DNA of 64,000 nt from positions 124,001 to 188,000 of the forward strand of contig JJOH01000006.1 of the NCBI GenBank assembly GCA_000696115.1, in the 5' to 3' direction. Position numbers and translations under genes: made by a program. Below, in pieces: positions 42,686 through 51,645 of this stretch. The stretch's first letter is position 1. Each line of letters starts with the position of its first letter. The notes under the pieces were generated by a model that made no database searches, was not told the DNA's origin, and was given only the letters and a program-made list of their open reading frames with translations. This DNA is from Streptomyces olindensis (lineage in GTDB: Bacteria; Actinomycetota; Actinomycetes; Streptomycetales; Streptomycetaceae).

Positions 42686-44728
42686 CTAAGCAGTGAGTTG
42701 GTCCGGCAAGGGTGCCGCGTGTGTCACCGTCAGGCCCGACACCGCTCGCGTGAGCGCCACGTACAGGCGGCGCAGGCCCGTCCGTTCGTCCGGTTCGCCG
42801 TCGACCACCGCGCTGGGCTCGTCCAGGACCACGTAGTCGTACTCCAGGCCCTTCGCCAGCGACGCGGGGACCAGGGTCAGGCGGGTGTCCTGGGTGGTCT
42901 CCTCGCCGGGACCGAGGTACGGGATCCCGGCGTCGGTCAGGGCCTTGGCCAGCTCGGGGACCCGCGCGTCCGCCGCGATGAGACCCGTCGAGCCCTCGTG
43001 GCGCAGCGACTCGCGGCAGGCGGCGACCACGTCGGCGGCTCCGGAGACCTCGCGGACCTCGAAGTGGCCGGGGTTCTCGCGGATCGACACGACGGGCGTG
43101 AGGCCCGGGGCGATGTGGGGCAGCAGGCGGGAGGCGTACGTGATGACGTCCGTCGGCACGCGGAAACCGGCCGTCAGCTCCTCGACCACGGCGTCCCGCT
43201 TGCCGAGGTGGGCGAGCGCCTCCTCCCAACTGCGCGTCGCCCACGGCGTCGTGCCCTGCGCCAGGTCGCCGAGGACCGTCGCGCTGCCGGTGGTGCAGCG
43301 GCGGCCCACCGCCCGGTACTGCATGGGGGAGAGGTCCTGCGCCTCGTCGAGGACGACGTGCCCCAGGGAGTGGGTGCGCTGGATCAGGTCGGTGGCCTCG
43401 TCGACCAGGACGGCGTCGGCGGCCGACCACTTCGCCGACTTCACGCTGCGCGCCGGCTTCGCCCAGAGGATCGCCTTCTGCTCGTCCTCGTCGAGGATCC
43501 CCTCCGCGTGCGCGGCGAGGAATTCCGCGTCCGACAGCAGGCGCAGCACCAGCTTCGCCGGGTCGACGGCCGGCCAGGTCTGCTTGACCGCCGCCTTCAC
43601 CGCGCTGTTGCGGGCCACCGCGTCCTGCACCCGGTCGTCCGGCGCCTCGCCCGAGCGTTCCATCTGCACCAGCACCGCGTGCGCGATCCGCTGTGGCAGG
43701 GCCTCGCGGGCGGCGCCGTAGCGGATGTCGCGGTCGAGCAACTCGCGGACGATGTCCTCAAGTTCGTACGCCGGGACACGCCAGCGGCGGGAGCCGCGCA
43801 CGACGACGACCGGCTCCGTGGGCATCGTGACGTGGGAGTAAAGGGCCCCGCGCAGCACCCGGGCCATGCGGGCGTCGCCCTTGACGACCGCGGCCGTCGC
43901 CTCGTCCGTGCCCTTGATCTCGACGTGTGCCACCAGGTCCTCGACCGTGGCCTGCTGGACGGTCAACTCGCCGAGCGCGGGCAGCACTTGCTCGATGTAG
44001 TGCAGGAAGGACCGGTTCGGGCCGATGACCAGCGTGCCCGTGCGGGCGAGGCGCTCGCGGTGGGCGTAGAGGAGGTAGGCGACCCGGTGCAGGCCGACGG
44101 CGGTCTTCCCGGTGCCCGGGCCGCCCTGCACGCACACCGTGCCGGAGAGACCGGACCGCACGATCTCGTCCTGCTCGGGCTGGATCGTCGCGACGATGTC
44201 CCGCATCGGTCCGACGCGCGGACGCTCGATCTCCTGCTGGAGCAGCTTGCTGGTCCGGGCCGCCTCGGCGGGGTCGGAGAGGTGCTCGTCCTCGTACGCC
44301 GTGATGTCGCCGCGGGTGTAGCCGAACCGGCGGCGCAGCGCGACGTCCATCGGGTCCTGCTTGGACGCCCGGTAGAACGGCTGGGAGACCGGGGCGCGCC
44401 AGTCGATGACCATCGGGTCGCCGTCGGCGTCGTGCACATGCCGCCGCCCGATGTAGAAGCGTTCTCCCCGCGCCCCCTCGGCCTGTTCGCTGCCCGGCGC
44501 GTGCAGGTAGTCGAGCCGGCCGAAGAACAGCGGGGTGTCGCTCAGGTCGGCCAGGGCCTTGATGCGCTCGTCGATCTGGCGGGCGAGGACTTCGGCGTTG
44601 ACCCAGTTCGCGGTGACGTCGCTGATGTCGAGGGCCTCGACGTCCTCGCGCATCGCCCGCAGGGCGGACCGGGACGCGGCGAGGTGGGAGCGCTCACGGG
44701 ACAGGGGGTCGTCGACGGGCGTGGACAC
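42686..44728 (-). CDS. HelD/HelR-family RNA polymerase-recycling ATPase
   Basis: A 680-residue UvrD-like superfamily-1 ATPase with the HelD layout: N-terminal coiled arm (RSHLAASRSALRAMREDVEAL), helicase module 1A with Walker A VQGGPGTGKTAVG, a large insertion, DEAQDLSPMQYRAV (Walker B/motif II), and SLAKGLEYDYVVLDEP and YVALTRAVSGL (motifs V-VI). HelD proteins remove stalled RNA polymerase from DNA; the HelR branch also confers rifamycin tolerance. No rifamycin-associated element was seen upstream. The GTG at 44728 follows GGAGGCACCCTC. Free-standing gene. Confidence 0.88.
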   Translation of the reverse strand: MSTPVDDPLSRERSHLAASRSALRAMREDVEALDISDVTANWVNAEVLARQIDERIKALADLSDTPLFFGRLDYLHAPGSEQAEGARGERFYIGRRHVHDADGDPMVIDWRAPVSQPFYRASKQDPMDVALRRRFGYTRGDITAYEDEHLSDPAEAARTSKLLQQEIERPRVGPMRDIVATIQPEQDEIVRSGLSGTVCVQGGPGTGKTAVGLHRVAYLLYAHRERLARTGTLVIGPNRSFLHYIEQVLPALGELTVQQATVEDLVAHVEIKGTDEATAAVVKGDARMARVLRGALYSHVTMPTEPVVVVRGSRRWRVPAYELEDIVRELLDRDIRYGAAREALPQRIAHAVLVQMERSGEAPDDRVQDAVARNSAVKAAVKQTWPAVDPAKLVLRLLSDAEFLAAHAEGILDEDEQKAILWAKPARSVKSAKWSAADAVLVDEATDLIQRTHSLGHVVLDEAQDLSPMQYRAVGRRCTTGSATVLGDLAQGTTPWATRSWEEALAHLGKRDAVVEELTAGFRVPTDVITYASRLLPHIAPGLTPVVSIRENPGHFEVREVSGAADVVAACRESLRHEGSTGLIAADARVPELAKALTDAGIPYLGPGEETTQDTRLTLVPASLAKGLEYDYVVLDEPSAVVDGEPDERTGLRRLYVALTRAVSGLTVTHAAPLPDQLTA

Positions 44729-44875
44729 GAGGGTGCCTCCGGAAGGAACCAGCTGAGGAGATGGCGGTGAGATGCCGGCCGGTTTCCGTCCGGTCGGCGG
44801 CACTCCGTGGAGGGAGGCGGGCAAGAGCGGAGATCTTAGAGGAGCGGGGACGGCGGGCGCGAACGGTTTTCCTCA

Positions 44876-44887
44876 TCCCCTAGGGGA
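44876..44887. promoter_or_regulatory. Perfect 12-bp palindrome TCCCCTAGGGGA
   Basis: A perfect palindrome in the 272-nt region between the divergent HelD-family gene and the 64-residue gene. It could be an operator for either; no regulator is suggested. Confidence 0.3.
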
Positions 44888-45000
44888 CGCCGCCCTCCTC
44901 CCCGAGGGGCACGGGTCAGCCCGGGGGCGTACGCGGCCCCCTGCGAGGTTCGGCCCCGAGACCGACGCGGGTCTTACGGGGCGAAACGCACCATGGAGAC

Positions 45001-45195
45001 ATGAGCGCAGCAACCATCCACCCCGCCCCGGCACCGGGCCGCCCGCCCGGCGCCACCGCCGTGGCCGGCAGCCACCACCGCCACCTCCTCGGCGATGCCC
45101 TGCGCGCCGTCAAGGTCTTCGCGGGCGCCGCCTTCGACGTGATCATCCTCGGCCAGTACGAAGAAGAAGTGGGCGTGGTCCGGCGCCACCGGTGA
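45001..45195 (+). CDS. Small conserved Streptomyces protein
   Basis: A 64-residue protein with a disordered N-terminus (Ala, Pro, His-rich) and a C-terminal half HHRHLLGDALRAVKVFAGAAFDVIILGQYEEEVGV. The segment VKVFAGAAFDVIILG is hydrophobic enough to contact a membrane but short. From memory similar short proteins recur in Streptomyces, often near stress genes; no function known. GGAG lies 5 nt before the ATG. It is convergent with the XPB gene. Confidence 0.6.
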   Translation: MSAATIHPAPAPGRPPGATAVAGSHHRHLLGDALRAVKVFAGAAFDVIILGQYEEEVGVVRRHR

Positions 45196-45209
45196 CCGGC
45201 CCTGCCGCG

Positions 45210-46853
45210 TCAGCTCTCCGTCAGCAGCTCGTCCGCGTCCACGATCCGGTACGCGTACCCCTGCTCCGCCAGGAAGCGCTGCCGGTGGGCGGCGAAGTCC
45301 TGGTCGATGGTGTCGCGGGCGACCACCGAGTAGAAGTGGGCCTGGTGGCCGTCCGACTTGGGCCGCAGCACCCGGCCGAGGCGCTGGGCCTCCTCCTGCC
45401 GGGAGCCGAAGGTGCCCGAGACCTGGATGGCGACCGTCGCCTCCGGCAGGTCGATCGAGAAGTTCGCGACCTTCGACACCACGAGCACGCTGATCTCGCC
45501 CTCCCGGAAGGCGTCGAAGAGCTTCTCCCGCTGCGCGTTCGACGTCTCGCCCTTGATCACGGGCGCGCCCAGGTGCTCACCCAGTTCGTCGAGCTGGTCG
45601 ATGTACTGGCCGATCACGAGGATCTGCTGCCCGGCGAAGCGGCGGACGATCGCCTCCGTGACCTTCCGCTTGGTGTCCGTCGTCGCGCAGAAGCGGTACT
45701 TCTCCTCCGTCTCGGCCGTGGCGTACGCGAGCCGCTCGGAGTCGGTGAGGTTGACCCGGACCTCGACGCAGTCGGCGGGCGCGATGTACCCCTGCGCCTC
45801 GATCTCCTTCCACGGCGCGTCGAACCGTTTGGGCCCGATCAGGGAGAACACGTCCGACTCGCGGCCGTCCTCGCGGACCAGGGTGGCGGTGAGCCCGAGC
45901 CGGCGGCGCGCCTGCAGATCCGCGGTGAACTTGAAGACCGGCGCGGGCAGCAGGTGCACCTCGTCGTAGACGATCAGGCCCCAGTCGCGCGAGTCGAACA
46001 GCTCCAGGTGCGGGTAGACGCCCTTCCGCCGGGTGGTCAGCACCTGGTACGTGGCGATCGTGACGGGCCGGATCTCCTTGCGCGTCCCGCTGTACTCGCC
46101 GATCTCGTCCTCGGTGAGCGACGTCCGCCGCACCAGCTCGTGCTTCCACTGCCGGGCCGAGACCGTGTTCGTGACGAGGATCAGGGTGGTGGACTTCGCC
46201 TGCGCCATCGCCCCGGCGCCCACCAGCGTCTTCCCGGCGCCGCAGGGCAGGACGACGACGCCCGACCCGCCGTGCCAGAAGTTCTCCACCGCCTGCTTCT
46301 GGTACGGCCGCAGCGCCCAGCCGTCCTCCGCCAGCTCGATCGGGTGCGCCTCGCCGTCCACGTACCCGGCGAGGTCCTCGGCCGGCCAGCCCAGCTTCAG
46401 CAGGGTCTGCTTGATCTGCCCGCGCTCGGAGGGGTGCACGGCGACCGTGTCCGGGTCGATCCGGGCGCCGACCAGCGGCGCGATCCGCTTCGAGCGCAGC
46501 ACCTCCTCCAGCACCGGGCGGTCCGTGGACGTCAGGACCAGACCGTGCGCCGGGTGCTTGACCAGGGACAGCCGCCCGTAGCGGTCCATCGTCTCGGCGA
46601 TGTCGACGAGCAGCGCGTGCGGCACCGGATAGCGGCTGTACTGCACCAGCGCGTCCACGACCTGCTCGGCGTCGTGGCCCGCCGCGCGGGCGTTCCACAG
46701 GCCCAGCGGGGTCACCCGGTAGGTGTGGATGTGCTCCGGTGCCCGCTCCAGCTCCGCGAACGGGGCGATGGCCCGACGGCAGTCGTCGGCCTGCTCGTGG
46801 TCGACTTCCAGGAGCAGGGTCTTGTCGGACTGGACGATCAGCGGACCATTCAC
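45210..46853 (-). CDS. DNA repair helicase XPB
   Basis: A 547-residue superfamily-2 helicase of the XPB/Ssl2 type. An N-terminal damage-recognition region is followed by Walker A LPCGAGKTLVGAG, motif II DEVH, GLTATLVREDGRE (RED motif) and the C-terminal lobe GEISVLVVSKVANFSIDLPEA and QRLGRVLRPK (motif VI). Actinobacterial XPB has ATP-dependent 3'-5' helicase and annealing activity. GTG 46853 follows AAAGGG at good spacing. Its usual neighbour, the helicase-associated protein, lies 2 kb away on the same strand, separated by other genes. Confidence 0.93.
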   Translation of the reverse strand: MNGPLIVQSDKTLLLEVDHEQADDCRRAIAPFAELERAPEHIHTYRVTPLGLWNARAAGHDAEQVVDALVQYSRYPVPHALLVDIAETMDRYGRLSLVKHPAHGLVLTSTDRPVLEEVLRSKRIAPLVGARIDPDTVAVHPSERGQIKQTLLKLGWPAEDLAGYVDGEAHPIELAEDGWALRPYQKQAVENFWHGGSGVVVLPCGAGKTLVGAGAMAQAKSTTLILVTNTVSARQWKHELVRRTSLTEDEIGEYSGTRKEIRPVTIATYQVLTTRRKGVYPHLELFDSRDWGLIVYDEVHLLPAPVFKFTADLQARRRLGLTATLVREDGRESDVFSLIGPKRFDAPWKEIEAQGYIAPADCVEVRVNLTDSERLAYATAETEEKYRFCATTDTKRKVTEAIVRRFAGQQILVIGQYIDQLDELGEHLGAPVIKGETSNAQREKLFDAFREGEISVLVVSKVANFSIDLPEATVAIQVSGTFGSRQEEAQRLGRVLRPKSDGHQAHFYSVVARDTIDQDFAAHRQRFLAEQGYAYRIVDADELLTES

Positions 46854-46874
46854 GCGCGGCACCCTTTCTGCGGC

Positions 46875-46913
46875 CGGACGGCTCGGACGGCTCGGACCGC
46901 TCGGACGGCTCGG
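46875..46913. repeat. 9-bp tandem repeats upstream of XPB gene
   Basis: Four copies of CGGACGGCT (one with a single change) in tandem, just upstream of the XPB start. Slippage here could change promoter spacing. Confidence 0.8.
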
Positions 46914-47046
46914 CCAAACGTCCAGTGTGCCTGATCGACCGCTTCCGGTGGTGTGATCTGCGCAGCCGGTCGTACTTAATGCCTTTTCATTCCAACGTGT
47001 GGTGTGAATTCAGTTTTTCCGCTGTGACCCCGAAGAATGGCCAACC

Positions 47047-48273
47047 GTGCGGAACCCCACCACCACCACGCTCGGATACGCCCTGTTCGCCACCCGCTGG
47101 CTCCAGGCCCCGCTGTACTTCGGGCTCGTGGCAGCGCAGGGCGTCTACGTCTACAAGTTCTTCAAGGAGCTGTGGACGTTAATCCTCATGTGCGTGAGCG
47201 GGCACGCCACCGAGACGTACGTGATGCTCGCCGTGCTCAAGCTGGTCGACGTCGTCATGATCGCCAACCTGCTGATCATGGTGATCGTCGGCGGCTACGA
47301 GACGTTCGTCTCGCGCATCGGCCTCCAAGGCCACCGCGACCAGCCCGAATGGCTCTCGCACGTCAACTCCAACGTGCTGAAGGTCAAGCTCGCCACGGCG
47401 ATCGTCGGCATCTCCTCCGTCCACCTGCTGCAGATGTTCGTGGACGTCCACCACACCCCCCGCCACGCCCTGCTGTGGGGGACGGTGATCCACATGGCGT
47501 TCATCGCGTCGGCGGCGATCCTCGCCTACATGTCGGGTCCGATGGCCGCGCACGCGGACCGCGGGCACGCCGACCGTACGCCCCTCAGGCACCCCCGGGC
47601 GGAGCCGGAACCCGGCGACCGGCGGCACGGGCAGCCGGAGCGGGAGACCCCGGCGGCCACACCCCCCGCCCCCCGGCGGCCGGAGCCCGACGCCGACGCC
47701 GAGGAACGGATCCGGGCGGCCGGCTTCCCGGCCCGCAAGCTGCTGGAGGACTTCGACGAACGGCACCCCCGGGGCTTCGACCGGGAGGCCGTGGCCCGGC
47801 TCGGCAAGGCGGACTTCGTCGCCGCCCGGCGCAACGTCGTCTTCGTCGGCCCGCCCGGCACCGGCAAGACCCACCTGGCCATCGCCCTCGGCGTCCGGGC
47901 CTGCCAGGCCGGGCACCGGGTGCTGTTCGCGACCGCCGCCGACTGGGCCGCCCGGCTGTCCGACGCCCGGGCCGCCGGCCGGCTCGACGCGGAGCTGGCC
48001 GCTCTCGACGAGCACGCCCTGCTGATCGTCGACGAGGTCGGCTACACGCCGTTCGACGCGGCCACCGCCGGTCTGTTCTTCCAACTGGTCGCGCGCCGCT
48101 ACGAGCGTGCCTCGCTGATCGTGACCAGCGACCGCCCGCTCGGCCGCTGGGACGAGGTCTTCGGCGCGTCCGCCCCGGCGCTGGCGGACCGCCTGGCCCA
48201 CCACGCCGAGGTCGTGCGGCTGGACGGGGACAGCTACCGGACGCGGCGCGCTACTTCAGCGTGGGCAGACTGA
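47047..48273 (+). CDS. YqhA membrane protein fused to IstB-type AAA+ ATPase
   Basis: A 408-residue fusion in one continuous frame. Residues 1-165 form a UPF0114/YqhA integral membrane protein (WLQAPLYFGLVAAQGVYVYK, LADVVMIANLL-type segment and TM helices around 20-38, 60-85, 108-130, 140-160). Residues 166-220 are a disordered P/E/R linker. Residues 220-400 form an IstB-like AAA+ ATPase: Walker A FVGPPGTGKTHLAIALG, Walker B LLIVDEVGYTPFD, sensor LIVTSDRPLGRWDEVFG, and end DGDSYRTR. IstB normally helps an IS21 transposase; no transposase or IS ends lie nearby. A membrane-tethered AAA+ ATPase of unknown role is inferred. GTG start. Confidence 0.85.
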   Translation: MRNPTTTTLGYALFATRWLQAPLYFGLVAAQGVYVYKFFKELWTLILMCVSGHATETYVMLAVLKLVDVVMIANLLIMVIVGGYETFVSRIGLQGHRDQPEWLSHVNSNVLKVKLATAIVGISSVHLLQMFVDVHHTPRHALLWGTVIHMAFIASAAILAYMSGPMAAHADRGHADRTPLRHPRAEPEPGDRRHGQPERETPAATPPAPRRPEPDADAEERIRAAGFPARKLLEDFDERHPRGFDREAVARLGKADFVAARRNVVFVGPPGTGKTHLAIALGVRACQAGHRVLFATAADWAARLSDARAAGRLDAELAALDEHALLIVDEVGYTPFDAATAGLFFQLVARRYERASLIVTSDRPLGRWDEVFGASAPALADRLAHHAEVVRLDGDSYRTRRATSAWAD

Positions 48274-48439
48274 CGTTCTGGATCAGCGGGCCCTCGATGC
48301 CGATCGCCTCGGAGACCAGGGGCTCGGTGCCGGCGGCCGGCAGAGGCAGCGGCAGTGCCGGGGCCGCGGCGGCGGAGGGCGCGAGCACGCCCACGAGGGT
48401 GACGGCGGACAGGGCGACGGCGGGCAGCTTTTCACGCAT
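48251..48439 (-). CDS. Tiny secreted peptide (62 aa)
   Basis: A 62-residue pre-peptide with a clean signal sequence (MREKLPAVALSAVTLVGVLA, cleavage likely after PSAAAA) and a mature chain of about 36 residues, APALPLPLPAAGTEPLVSE and a C-terminal IQNVSLPTLK, Pro/Leu-rich with no Cys. Function unknown; a secreted or wall-associated peptide. It overlaps the 3' end of the convergent YqhA-IstB gene by 23 nt. GAAAGG lies about 12 nt before the ATG, a weak ribosome-binding site. Confidence 0.6.
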   Translation of the reverse strand: MREKLPAVALSAVTLVGVLAPSAAAAPALPLPLPAAGTEPLVSEAIGIEGPLIQNVSLPTLK

Positions 48440-48573
48440 GCGGACGGCACGGCCTTTCTCGGACGTTCGCGGACGCGGAGACGGAGGGAGAGACGCGGAC
48501 GGAGAGACGAGGGGCCGCCGCACCGTGGGCCGGCCCACAGACGCCGGGGCCGGCCCGATGGGCGCGGAGGCGA

Positions 48574-48705
48574 TCAGATCTGCGGTGTCTCCAGGACGAG
48601 GCCGGCGACATCGATGCTCACCGCGGCGGCCGGAGTGGCCAGCCCCCCGAACGTCATCAGGGCGGCGGCGGCCAGGACGGCGGCGACTCGACGAACAGCG
48701 TGCAT
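48574..48705 (-). CDS. Tiny secreted peptide (43 aa)
   Basis: A 43-residue pre-peptide: signal sequence MHAVRRVAAVLAAAALMTFG with cleavage likely after TPAAA, leaving a mature chain of about 16 residues (VSIDVAGLVLETPQI). AAAGGA sits about 10 nt before the ATG. It lies 135 nt upstream of the 62-residue secreted peptide on the same strand, so the two may be co-expressed. A Val/Leu-rich mature peptide could interact with membranes or assemble. No family recognised. Confidence 0.55.
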   Translation of the reverse strand: MHAVRRVAAVLAAAALMTFGGLATPAAAVSIDVAGLVLETPQI

Positions 48706-48883
48706 GCGGGGAGTTCCTTTCGACAGCGTTCACAGGGACACCCGGTGGCTGCCCCCGGGCACCCGGCGTGATGCGACACGCCCGGCAAGGTCGCCCGAGC
48801 GTGGGAAATCCCCGGCGTGGCGTGCATGAACGCCGGTGTGCACCCGAACGGGTGAGAAGCCGCCCGAGCCCCCGGCCCGGTGC

Positions 48884-51514
48884 TCAGCCCGCGTCGTCGG
48901 CGAGCTCCGCGACCCCGGTGATCCGGTGCAGCGGGTACGTGCGGACCTCGTCCGCGGTGTGGTCGTACGCCGTGACGAAACCGCCCTCGACGCGGATCGG
49001 GGCGATGACCCGCTGGCTGGCGGCGCCCTCGGCGTTGACGTAGCCGATCCACAGGGCCTCGCCGGTCAGGACGGCGGCCTGCACGGTGGCGAGGGTCTCG
49101 GCGGAAGCGGTGCGGGGCAGCTCGCCGTCGGCCGCCGGGGCCGTGCCGGGCTTGCGCGGGGTCGTGGAGGCCAGGTCGCCGGCCCGGATGGCGCGCAGTG
49201 CAGCGGCGAGCAGGGTGTCGTCGGGGACCGGCGGGCCGTCCGGCACCGGCTCGGGCGCGGAGCGCGCCGGGGTGCGGTGGGCGAGGGCGCGGGTGATCAG
49301 CACATCGCCCTCGGCGGACTCGGCCACCGGCGCGAACCCCATCGCCCGCAGCCCCTCCAGCAGCCCCGCGGGGTCGGTCTGCGCGGCCAGCACGGTCGGG
49401 GCGAGCCGGCGCAGGCCCAGGGCGGCGGCCCGCTTGTCGGCGAGGATCTCGTTGAGTACCGCGTCGTCGTCGCAGCGGACGTAGGCCGAGGCCGCGCCGA
49501 CGCGCAGGTGGCCGTGGCGGCGGGCCACGTCGTCGATGAGGTACGCGAGCGGCTGCGGCACCGGCGTACGGGAGTGCGCGGCGAGGAAGGCGTGCAGGTC
49601 GGAGGCGGTCTGCCCGGCGTCGAGGGCGCGCCGCACCGAGCCGGGCGTGAACCGGTAGACGGTGGCCCCGCCCTTGGACTCGACGTCCGCGAGCACGCCC
49701 AGCATGTCGGCGAGCGGGCGCCGCAGGGGACCCGGCGCCACCGCCGTCAGGTCGGCCTGGAGCAGCACGTGGTCCAGCGGCTCGGGCAGCAGCGGCGTGA
49801 GGAGCCGGGCCGCGGCGGCGGAGGCGACGGCCTGCTCGGCGGGGGAGAGGGGCGTGAGCGGGGCGGTGCGGTGGTGGTGGACGGGCAGCTTGTCCCCCGG
49901 ACCGGACGGACCGGAGGCACTGGATGGCCCGGACGCACCGGATGGCCCGGACGCACCGGATGGCCCGGACACACCGGACGGCCCAGACGCACCGGACGGC
50001 TCCGCCGCCGGGCCCTTCGCGGGTGCCGCCGCCGCGCCCAGCAGCGCCCGGCCGTGGGCCGAGAGCGCGCCCCGGCCCGTGACGCCCAGCAGCTCCGCCT
50101 CGGACAGCGCCCACCGGGCGAGGCGCGTGCGCAGGTCGTCCTCCTGCTGCCGGGCGCCGCGCAGGGGGCGCTCCCAGCGCAGCCGGGCCAGCACCGACTC
50201 GGGAGCCGGCGCGGCCCCCTCCGGCAGGGCGGCCAGCAGCGCCAGCACCCGGTGCCGCACCTCCGGCGCAGCCGAGCGGTCCAGGCCCGGCCCGAGCGCC
50301 GACAGCGTGCGGTCCTTCGCGTCCCGGCCGCCGACCAGCCCGGCCGTGCGGGTCGCCGCCAGCCACGCCGTGGCCAGCCGCGACCAGCGCTCGGCGGGGG
50401 GCCGCTCCAGCCACTCGTCGTAGGCGGGGGTCGCCGCGTACCGCTCGTCGGCCTCACCGTCGGAGGCGATCAGGCCCGCCGCGTACGCCAGCTCCACCCA
50501 GAACGCGGCGACCGGTTCCGGCACGTCCAGGGCGACGGCGGTCCGCTTCAGGTCCCGCACGCTCAGCCCGCCGGCCCGCAGCACCGCAGGACCGCCCTCG
50601 TCCCAGTCCTTCAGCAGCTCCTCGACGGTGGCGAGCGCGGTGTACGCCTGCCCGGCCGCCGTGCTGTCCACAACCTGTGGGTGATGCGCGGCGGCCGCCT
50701 CGACCACCGGCGGCACCGGCTCGGGCGTCCGGTGTGCGAGACCCCGCCGCAGATGCAGGGCGACCTCGCGCGGCAGTACGACCGTCCCCGGGGCCGTCGG
50801 CAGCAGCAGTCCGCGGTCCAGCAGCCAGCGCAGCCGGGGCGCCGGATCCGGCGTGACCTGGCCGTACGGCGGCCCCCACACCAGGCGCTCCAGGACCTCG
50901 CGGGACTCGGCGGGGGCGTCGGCGAGCAGCGCCGCCATCCGCGCCCGGTCCGTGAACAGGCCGGTCAGGGCGGTCACCGCGGAGACCGAGTCATGGGTCG
51001 AGGGCAGTCCGGCGGCCGTGACGATCTCCTGGATGCGCCCCGGCGACATCCCGGCCGTGGCCTCCTGCACGGTGGGCCCGAGCCCCGTCGGCGACGGGTG
51101 CTGCGGCGAGGGCGCCAGCAGCTCACGGGCCGTGCGGACCAGCCGCAGCCGGTCGTCACCGCCCCAGACCAGGGCCTGCTCGCGCAGGACGTCCAGGGCG
51201 TGCGGCAGGGCGGCGGTGACGGCCGGGTCGCCCGCGTCCCCGGCCATGAGCCCGAGCAGTTCCTCGTACGTCGCCGGGTCCGCCGCCACGGCCAGCGCCT
51301 CCGCCGTCTGCAGCGTGAACCGGTCCAGCCGCTCCAGGGCGCGCACGACCGAGGCACGGGTGCCGGCGCGGGTCGCGAGCTGGGTGAGGTCGGTGGGCAC
51401 GGGCGTGATGAGATCCGGTCGGCTGCGCAGCAGAGCGCCCAGCGCGGCGTCGCCCCGGGCGCGGAGCGCTTCCGCGAGGGAGCGGGGGGCCGAAGGCGTG
51501 TCCTCGGTGCTCAT
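48884..51514 (-). CDS. Helicase-associated protein with C-terminal WYL domain
   Basis: An 876-residue protein of the actinobacterial XPB-associated family. The N-terminal two-thirds (LAEALRARGDAALGALLRSR; ALERLDRFTLQTAEALAV; LLDRGLLLPTAPGTVVLP) are winged-helix-like; about 600-700 is the helicase C3-type module (LLQADLTAVAPGPLRRPLA, FTPGSVRRALDAGQTASDL). A WYL-type sensor ends the protein (LWIGYVNAEGAASQRVIAPIR, HRITGVAEL). In mycobacteria its orthologue sits next to XPB; here the pair is interrupted. A 33-residue Gly/Ser/Pro repeat linker lies at about 503-538. No helicase Walker motifs, so an accessory role is likely. Confidence 0.85.
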   Translation of the reverse strand: MSTEDTPSAPRSLAEALRARGDAALGALLRSRPDLITPVPTDLTQLATRAGTRASVVRALERLDRFTLQTAEALAVAADPATYEELLGLMAGDAGDPAVTAALPHALDVLREQALVWGGDDRLRLVRTARELLAPSPQHPSPTGLGPTVQEATAGMSPGRIQEIVTAAGLPSTHDSVSAVTALTGLFTDRARMAALLADAPAESREVLERLVWGPPYGQVTPDPAPRLRWLLDRGLLLPTAPGTVVLPREVALHLRRGLAHRTPEPVPPVVEAAAAHHPQVVDSTAAGQAYTALATVEELLKDWDEGGPAVLRAGGLSVRDLKRTAVALDVPEPVAAFWVELAYAAGLIASDGEADERYAATPAYDEWLERPPAERWSRLATAWLAATRTAGLVGGRDAKDRTLSALGPGLDRSAAPEVRHRVLALLAALPEGAAPAPESVLARLRWERPLRGARQQEDDLRTRLARWALSEAELLGVTGRGALSAHGRALLGAAAAPAKGPAAEPSGASGPSGVSGPSGASGPSGASGPSSASGPSGPGDKLPVHHHRTAPLTPLSPAEQAVASAAAARLLTPLLPEPLDHVLLQADLTAVAPGPLRRPLADMLGVLADVESKGGATVYRFTPGSVRRALDAGQTASDLHAFLAAHSRTPVPQPLAYLIDDVARRHGHLRVGAASAYVRCDDDAVLNEILADKRAAALGLRRLAPTVLAAQTDPAGLLEGLRAMGFAPVAESAEGDVLITRALAHRTPARSAPEPVPDGPPVPDDTLLAAALRAIRAGDLASTTPRKPGTAPAADGELPRTASAETLATVQAAVLTGEALWIGYVNAEGAASQRVIAPIRVEGGFVTAYDHTADEVRTYPLHRITGVAELADDAG
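49902..50000. repeat. 18-bp tandem repeats coding a GPSGAS linker
   Basis: About five copies of an 18-bp unit (GGATGGCCCGGACGCACC) encode the repeated SGPSGA linker of the helicase-associated protein. Length variation would be in frame. Confidence 0.85.
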
Positions 51515-51645
51515 CCGGCCAACGGTAGCGGGTCGCCCCCGGCGGGTGAGCCGACTGTGGACGACGGGCTTTTGGCGGCACTGTCGGTGCTCGCGGTACC
51601 GTCGTCCGACGGGCTTCCCAAGGCACCCGCCCCGGAGGGGACTTC

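Noticed and set aside
40110..43430. 1106-codon open frame on the minus strand across several genes
   Set aside because: Arg/Pro-rich shadow of the HD, MPI, cutC and HelD-family genes; those genes have clear motifs and starts.
44729..45000. Rifamycin-associated element before the HelD-family gene
   Set aside because: No inverted GGGGCTTGC-type element found; only an unrelated 12-bp palindrome is present.
47047..48273. IS21-type insertion sequence
   Set aside because: An IstB domain is present but there is no IstA transposase, no terminal inverted repeats and no target duplication visible.
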